Shown: positions 59,023 through 64,000 of the stretch, piece after piece
Layout of the letters: every line of letters begins with the position of its first letter
How positions within the stretch are numbered: position 1 is the first letter of the stretch
DNA from: Actinomyces urinae
GTDB taxonomy: Bacteria; Actinomycetota; Actinomycetes; Actinomycetales; Actinomycetaceae
DNA: 64,000 nucleotides
Assembly (NCBI RefSeq): GCF_900119695.1
Contig: NZ_LT632547.1
Coordinates: 1,518,893-1,582,892 of the forward strand
Direction of reading: 5' to 3'
The notes under the pieces: generated by a model
Told to the model about the DNA's origin: nothing
The model's input: the letters and a program-made list of their open reading frames with translations, nothing else
The model's database searches: none
Made by a program: the position numbers and the translations under genes

Positions 59023-60522
59023 CTACTGCGGCTTTGTGGCGGGCACTGCATTTTTACCTTGCTTCAAAGGAAGTACCAGACGAACCGTTAGGCCCCCGCC
59101 CTCAGTCTTATCGAGCGTTGCCTGCCCCGAATGCAAAGCCAGAATCGACGCAATAATGGATAGGCCCAGGCCAGAACCACCTGAAGCACGCGAGCGGGAC
59201 ACGTCTGTGCGGAAGAAGCGCTCGAACACGCGGTCACGGTCAGGAACTGAGATGCCCGGCCCGTGGTCACGAACCTCCACGATCGCATTGCCTTCTTGCT
59301 GGCCAATTGCAATCTCTACCGGCGAGCCTTTAGGCGTGTAACGAATGATGTTTCCAATCAGGTTGGTGAACACCTGCGTGATCTGGTCTTTGTCGGCCTC
59401 GATAATCAGACTGCTTGGTGCAGGCTCGCCCGCGTTCATACTAATTACGCTCACAACGCGCGACGCGTCCAAAGCACGCACATCAAACAAGGAATCGTGA
59501 GCCAGTTTTACGAGGTCAACCGGCTCCGGGTGAATCTCCGGCACCTCATCCAATCGGGCTAGGGTCAACAGGTCTTCAACTAGCTTGCCCATGCGAACCG
59601 ACTCGTTCTCGATGCGCTGCATGACCTCCGGGACGCGCTCATCCGGCACGCCGCCCATGCGATAAAGCTCGCCATAACCGCGCAGTGCGGAGAGGGGAGT
59701 GCGCAACTCGTGGGACGCGTCGGAAACGAAGCGACGCATGCGCTCTTCTGAACGTTGCTGCTGGGCAAACGAATTCTCGATCTGCGCAAGCATCACGTTC
59801 AAACTCTTCGCCAGCGAGCCAACCTCGGTCGATTCCGGCTCGGGGTTAACGCGCTGGGCCAAATCTCCCTGAGCAATCTTTCCGGCCACGTACTCAATGC
59901 GGCGAAGCGGGAACAAAGACTTGCGAATCAAATAGTACGAGGCCATCGCGCCCACCACCACGATCAGCAGGCCAAGTAGAGAGAAGTATTGGGCCGAGTT
60001 AAGAATCGTTTCGGTTGTATTAGCAAGTGGGAGCGCAACAGTGACCACACCGTAAGGCTTATCGCCAACCGACACGGGCACGGCAACCGCGCGCCAATAC
60101 GAATCACTCTTCGAAGAAGGCACGTTCACCGGCTTTGTCACCGCGTCAGGCGGCACAACCGAATCAAGCGCTAAAAGCGTCCCCGGATTTGGAGTGCCGT
60201 AGCGCTGCGACGTATCGGTAGCAATAGCCACCTGACTTACCCCATCGGTTGACGTAAACCGAATGTAATAGTTGGAAGGCACATCGGCCGGCACGCTGGC
60301 AATCACCGAACGAACGGTAGAGACGGCCAGCTGCTTACCCGTGCTCTCCAGCTCACGGTCCACCTGGTTCACCAAATGCGCCTGCACGATGCCAACCATC
60401 ACGGCTCCCGCAATCGTGAGGGCAACAGTGAGTAGCGAGGTGAACAAGATTACGAGTCTTGCCCGCAGGGTTGCGGAGAACCAAACCTCCCGCAGGGTCC
60501 GACGTGATTCGCGCGACCTCAT
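59023..60522 (-). CDS. Sensor histidine kinase (TrcS/TcrY-like)
   Basis: The 499-residue kinase has transmembrane helix 1 (21-47), a ~130-residue extracytoplasmic sensor, helix 2 (180-199), a HAMP linker (200-252), and the HisKA site SDASHELRTPLSALRGY with phosphorylated His271. The ATP domain has N box NLIGNIIRYT and the G boxes DHGPGI and GGSGLGLSI. The stimulus is unknown. It lies 3 bp after its response regulator gene, in the same operon. Confidence 0.93.
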   Translation of the reverse strand: MRSRESRRTLREVWFSATLRARLVILFTSLLTVALTIAGAVMVGIVQAHLVNQVDRELESTGKQLAVSTVRSVIASVPADVPSNYYIRFTSTDGVSQVAIATDTSQRYGTPNPGTLLALDSVVPPDAVTKPVNVPSSKSDSYWRAVAVPVSVGDKPYGVVTVALPLANTTETILNSAQYFSLLGLLIVVVGAMASYYLIRKSLFPLRRIEYVAGKIAQGDLAQRVNPEPESTEVGSLAKSLNVMLAQIENSFAQQQRSEERMRRFVSDASHELRTPLSALRGYGELYRMGGVPDERVPEVMQRIENESVRMGKLVEDLLTLARLDEVPEIHPEPVDLVKLAHDSLFDVRALDASRVVSVISMNAGEPAPSSLIIEADKDQITQVFTNLIGNIIRYTPKGSPVEIAIGQQEGNAIVEVRDHGPGISVPDRDRVFERFFRTDVSRSRASGGSGLGLSIIASILALHSGQATLDKTEGGGLTVRLVLPLKQGKNAVPATKPQ

Positions 60523-60525
60523 AAT

Positions 60526-61248
60526 TTAGGCGTTCTCAGGCCTCAACATGTATCCAACGCCTCGGCGCGTGTGGATCAAATCGCCCGAACTTCCCGGAAC
60601 GGCAAGCTTGCGACGCAGGTATGAAATATAAGATTCCACAATCGCGGCTTCGCCATCCCAGTCGTATTCCCACACGTGATCTAAAATCTGCATTTTTGAA
60701 ACGACGCGGCCCTCATTGATCATCAGGTAGCGCAAAAGCTTGAACTCGGTGGGGGACAGGTCAATCTCGTGACCCGCGCGCCGAACCTCATGCGCGCCCT
60801 CATCCAGCTCCAGGTCCGCAATGCGAAGCACGTTGTCGTCATCGCCCGCCTTCGTCCTACGCAGAATCGCGCGGATACGAGCCACAACCTCCTCAAGACC
60901 AAACGGCTTCGTCACATAATCATCGCCACCAACCGTGAGGCCCTCAATCTTGTCATCCATCTGATCACGAGCCGTCAAGAACAGCACGGGAGTGCGTGAA
61001 CCGGCCTCGCGAAGACGCCTCGTAACCGTAAAACCATTCATATCTGGAAGCATCACGTCAAGCACGATCAGATCCGGATTTTCCGTAGTAGCTAAATGGA
61101 ATGCGGACTTCCCATCCGAGGCTGTGAGCACCTCAAAACCGGCAAACCGCAACGATGACGCCAGTAGATCAAGAATATTTGGCTCGTCATCAACCACCAG
61201 CAGACGGGCTTCCGCGCCCGTATCATCCACACTCATCTTCAAACCCAT
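60526..61248 (-). CDS. OmpR/PhoB family response regulator
   Basis: The 240-residue regulator has a receiver domain with D20-D21, phospho-acceptor D64 in LIVLDVMLPDMNG and KPFG, and a C-terminal winged helix (SPTEFKLLRYLMINEG to YISYLRRKLAV). The start is either ATG 61248 (ggaga nearby) or ATG 61236. It pairs with the histidine kinase that follows; its target genes are not evident here. Confidence 0.93.
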   Translation of the reverse strand: MGLKMSVDDTGAEARLLVVDDEPNILDLLASSLRFAGFEVLTASDGKSAFHLATTENPDLIVLDVMLPDMNGFTVTRRLREAGSRTPVLFLTARDQMDDKIEGLTVGGDDYVTKPFGLEEVVARIRAILRRTKAGDDDNVLRIADLELDEGAHEVRRAGHEIDLSPTEFKLLRYLMINEGRVVSKMQILDHVWEYDWDGEAAIVESYISYLRRKLAVPGSSGDLIHTRRGVGYMLRPENA

Positions 61249-61390
61249 TTCTCCATCACATACCTGTTGCCTTAAGAATATCTGAACAGCACATGCAAAA
61301 CCCCCGCGAGCATAGCCGTGTAGAAACCAAAATGCCAGAACCTGTAACCTTGAACCTGGAAACGCCGCACGTCACAGACAGGTGAAACAA

Positions 61391-61963
61391 ATGAGCGAAG
61401 CGCAAAATGCCGGCCAACTGCCGGAGGGAGTGTTCCCCTTTCAACCTCCAAAAACCCTCAGCGGTAACGCCGAGGTGGTTGGTGACAGCCCCTTCTTGCC
61501 CGCTGGCGTGCAGTTCTACGGTGTTTCTCCCGCGCTCGTGAAAGTGCGGGTTGTTAGCCTGCTCATTACGTTTGCCATCATGGTTATTCCCGGCATAGTC
61601 ATGGCCATTCTTTTAACTAAGTGGATCTGGCTTTACGTTCTGGCCGTCGTTGCCCTTTTCGCGTGGCTGCTGTGGCTTGTTCCCCGGCAGGTGCGCGCCA
61701 TCGGTTACGCAGAAGCCGAATCTGACCTGCTGATCCGCTCGGGCATCATGTGGAAACAACTTACCGTTGTGCCTTACGGGCGCCTGCAGTACGTAGATGT
61801 ATCCGAGGGCCCCATCGCGCGCGCCTTCGGCATCGCTACCGTGCAGCTACACACGGCCTCGGCATCCACGGACGCATCTATCACCGGCCTGTCCGCAAAA
61901 GAAGCGGCGCGCCTGCGCACGAGTCTTGCCGAGCGCGGCGAATCCGAACTGGCAGGACTCTAA
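61391..61963 (+). CDS. PH-domain membrane protein (YdbS-like)
   Basis: The 190-residue protein has two adjacent membrane helices (~60-100) and a C-terminal bacterial PH domain (bPH2) with VPYGRLQYVDVSEGPIARAFG. YdbS/YdbT-type pairs sit in the membrane in many Gram-positive bacteria, and their role is not well established. The stop taa is directly followed by the ATG of the next gene (61964). Confidence 0.85.
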   Translation: MSEAQNAGQLPEGVFPFQPPKTLSGNAEVVGDSPFLPAGVQFYGVSPALVKVRVVSLLITFAIMVIPGIVMAILLTKWIWLYVLAVVALFAWLLWLVPRQVRAIGYAEAESDLLIRSGIMWKQLTVVPYGRLQYVDVSEGPIARAFGIATVQLHTASASTDASITGLSAKEAARLRTSLAERGESELAGL

Positions 61964-63613
61964 ATGGCAAAGGAACGCAAAGAAACCGCAGTCGAAAGCG
62001 GCGTTGCAGAATCCGAGTGGAGGTCGCTGCACCCCGTCACGCCCCTAGCGAAAACCTGGGCCGTGTTTGCAGCCTTTTTCGCATTCGTCTTCTACCAGTT
62101 TGCCGACGTACTTAAAGAGCTCACCACGCTCGGTCTGCTCGAAACCTACGGGCCTGTGGTCGTCTTCCTCGTGATCGCGGCCGGGATCCTCGTGATCGTC
62201 ATCGCGGCCGGCATCTACTCTTGGATTGCGTGGCGCAAAATGGGGTTTGCAATCACCCATGACGCCGTGTACTACCGCGAAGGAATCCTCTTTCGTAGTC
62301 AACGCCATGCGCGACTAGACCGAATTCAGGCTGTAAACATCACGCACCCGTTGATTGGCCGCATTCTTGGCCTGGGACGTATAGATATTGAGGTTGCTGG
62401 CGGGACGGACTCTAACTTCCAGCTGGGGCTACTTAAAACGCGACAGTTAGAGGACGTTCGCCGCGAAGTGCTGTCCGAGTCGCGCACTGCGAAACTGCGC
62501 AAAGCAGGGAAGCTAGACGCTGATACATCAGCCGGTGTTCTCGGGGGCGAGGCCGGTGTAGTCTCGACCGCCTTGGAAGATGGTCAGGCAGGAATCGATC
62601 AGGCTCAGGGCCTTGGCGCGCCGGTAGACGATCTTGAGCAGATCATCTACAAGGTTCCAGCAGGCCGTCTTGCCGCGTCACTGGCGCTCAACATGGGGAT
62701 TATCTTCTCTATTCTCACGGGGTTGGCCATCGCCGCGGGTTCCATAATCGGCACTTTGGTTGAGGGCGCTTCTTTTGCCGCAATGATTCCCGTGCTTGTT
62801 GGTGGGTTCGCCTTGTTTGCCTACCCGTTCAACCAGTTTGCAAACAACTTTGGATTCACCGCATTCGTCACCCGCGATGGTATTCGCGTACGCTCTGGCC
62901 TGCTATCTACCCGCGCGCAAACCATTCCGGTGCAGCGCATCCACGCAGTAAAGGTTTCCCAGCCTTTCTTCTGGCGCTTTTTTGGCTGGTACCGCGTTAA
63001 AATCATCCAGGCCGGTTTCGCGGCGAACTCCCAAGACAAAGTGGAACACGACGTGCTGCTCCCCGTCGGTACGCGTGAAGAAATGCTCCAAGCCCTATGG
63101 ATGGTCTACCCCGACCTTGGTGTTTCTAACCCAATTGAAACAATCATGTACGGCATTGAGGGCGAAGGTGAGATGCTTGGATTCAGCCAGAACCCGCAAC
63201 GCTCACGCCTGTTCGACCCGCTGGTTTGGCGCCGCCGCTCAATCAAACTAACCGATGTGGCGATCCTGCTGCGCGACGGTTTCTTAACTCGGTCATTCTC
63301 TGTTCTAACCTATGATCGCCTGCAGTCCACACTCATCAACCAAGGCCCGCGGGACCGCAAGAAAGACCTCGCGGGTATTCACTTCCACCTGGTTGAATCT
63401 GGTTTATACATTGAGCACCTGGACAGCGCGCTTGCATCCACTCTCTACGCTGAAATCACGCGCCGCGCCACCATCAGCCGTCAAAAGGAGAGCCAGGAAG
63501 CCTGGGCCGCGCGAGCCGTTCCCGGTGCTCGCCAGACCCACAGCATTTACGAAAACAGTGCGGCCGGTAGCGACCCCGATAGCCTCGAGCAAAATGAGGG
63601 AGAGGCGCAGTGA
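61964..63613 (+). CDS. PH-domain membrane protein (YdbT-like)
   Basis: The 549-residue partner has four to five membrane helices in two blocks (~27-75 and ~230-285) and at least two bPH2 domains (around HARLDRIQAVNITHPLIGRILG and AQTIPVQRIHAVKVSQPF). It ends with a polar tail. It overlaps the next gene by four bases (gtga, 63610-63613), so the three genes from 61391 form an operon. Confidence 0.85.
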   Translation: MAKERKETAVESGVAESEWRSLHPVTPLAKTWAVFAAFFAFVFYQFADVLKELTTLGLLETYGPVVVFLVIAAGILVIVIAAGIYSWIAWRKMGFAITHDAVYYREGILFRSQRHARLDRIQAVNITHPLIGRILGLGRIDIEVAGGTDSNFQLGLLKTRQLEDVRREVLSESRTAKLRKAGKLDADTSAGVLGGEAGVVSTALEDGQAGIDQAQGLGAPVDDLEQIIYKVPAGRLAASLALNMGIIFSILTGLAIAAGSIIGTLVEGASFAAMIPVLVGGFALFAYPFNQFANNFGFTAFVTRDGIRVRSGLLSTRAQTIPVQRIHAVKVSQPFFWRFFGWYRVKIIQAGFAANSQDKVEHDVLLPVGTREEMLQALWMVYPDLGVSNPIETIMYGIEGEGEMLGFSQNPQRSRLFDPLVWRRRSIKLTDVAILLRDGFLTRSFSVLTYDRLQSTLINQGPRDRKKDLAGIHFHLVESGLYIEHLDSALASTLYAEITRRATISRQKESQEAWAARAVPGARQTHSIYENSAAGSDPDSLEQNEGEAQ

Positions 63614-64000
63614 AACCGGGGCGTTTTCGCGTAGGCATTATCGGCGCTGGCCGGGTAGGGCCAGTGATTGGCCGAGCCCTGCAACTCGTGGGGCATGAAA
63701 TCATCGGCATCACCCGTTCCTCAAATCCGCAGCGCAACGATGCCGTTGAAGCGATCCTGGGCGCTGCCGTAATCGAGCCGGATGAAGCGTGCCGGGCCGA
63801 CCTGGTAGTCATAGCTATTCCTGATGACCAGATCGAACCTCTCGTACAAGGCCTAGCAAAACTAGGGTGCTTCCGCCCCGGCCAAGTTGTTATACACACG
63901 AGCGGCGTGCACGGCATCAACGTGCTCGAAGCCGCGCAAGCCGCTGGGGCCCTACCCATCGCCCTGCACCCCGCGATGACATTTACCGGCACGAGCTTGG
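63610..64000 (+). CDS. DUF2520 Rossmann-fold protein, 5' part (runs off the window)
   Basis: The GTG at 63610 overlaps the previous stop. The 130 visible residues have an N-terminal dinucleotide-binding fold, VGIIGAGRVG, with VVIAIPDDQI in the middle and the family-typical HTSGVHG and ALHPAMTFTGTS. DUF2520 proteins resemble ketopantoate/pyrroline-5-carboxylate reductases and often neighbour pantothenate genes, which would lie beyond the window. The reading frame is open to the last base. Confidence 0.85.
   Translation, partial: MKPGRFRVGIIGAGRVGPVIGRALQLVGHEIIGITRSSNPQRNDAVEAILGAAVIEPDEACRADLVVIAIPDDQIEPLVQGLAKLGCFRPGQVVIHTSGVHGINVLEAAQAAGALPIALHPAMTFTGTSL

Overview
The window looks like a chromosomal segment of a high-GC Gram-positive actinobacterium. 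The best fit is the Actinomycetaceae (Actinomyces, Trueperella, Winkia or Mobiluncus type). The evidence is moderate G+C with frequent GTG and TTG starts, LAXTG-type sorting signals, a WXG100 protein, a stand-alone groEL behind CIRCE elements, a DUF4032 protein, and many sugar ABC importers that share one UgpC-type ATPase. This is family-level inference from gene content; the species cannot be named from the sequence alone.

Layout. 1-15 kb is mainly housekeeping: the end of clpB, a serine hydrolase, xthA, an SDR enzyme, a YkvI-type membrane protein, pyrE, a Fic protein between near-identical palindromic repeats, a HAD phosphatase, a SpoU methyltransferase, class II fructose-bisphosphate aldolase, a TauE/SafE exporter, an unrecognised two-helix protein, a divergent ROK kinase, a glycerophosphodiesterase and a DUF4032 protein. 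15-21 kb has the shared sugar-ABC ATPase, a membrane Ser/Thr kinase, a membrane-anchored DsbA-like thioredoxin, tRNA-Thr(UGU) and an OpgB/LtaS-like phosphoglycerol transferase.

21-40 kb is a carbohydrate-utilisation island of three modules, each with its own LacI regulator, one binding lipoprotein, two permeases and one intracellular glycosidase: GH43 (22.5-27.2 kb), a glycogen-debranching-type enzyme (27.5-33.9 kb) and GH13 (34.0-40.1 kb). None has its own ATPase, so all three probably rely on the UgpC-type protein at 15.1-16.2 kb. LacI-type palindromes, promoters, terminators and hairpins after the binding-protein genes can be read directly.

41-54 kb encodes three cell-wall-anchored proteins: two very large repeat proteins ending in LARTG (1759 and 1514 residues) and a CpdB-type nucleotidase ending in LPKTG. 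54-64 kb returns to housekeeping and signalling: ung, a LytR_C protein, CIRCE-controlled groEL, an orphan WXG100 protein, a degenerate HD-family protein with an acidic and coiled-coil tail, a two-component system, two bacterial PH-domain membrane proteins and the start of a DUF2520 Rossmann protein.

The most unusual items are the Fic gene bracketed by 68-bp repeats with 40-bp-periodic palindromic motifs, the HD-family protein that has lost its metal ligands, the coexistence of LARTG and LPKTG sorting signals, and the 411-bp tandem repeats in the first surface protein.
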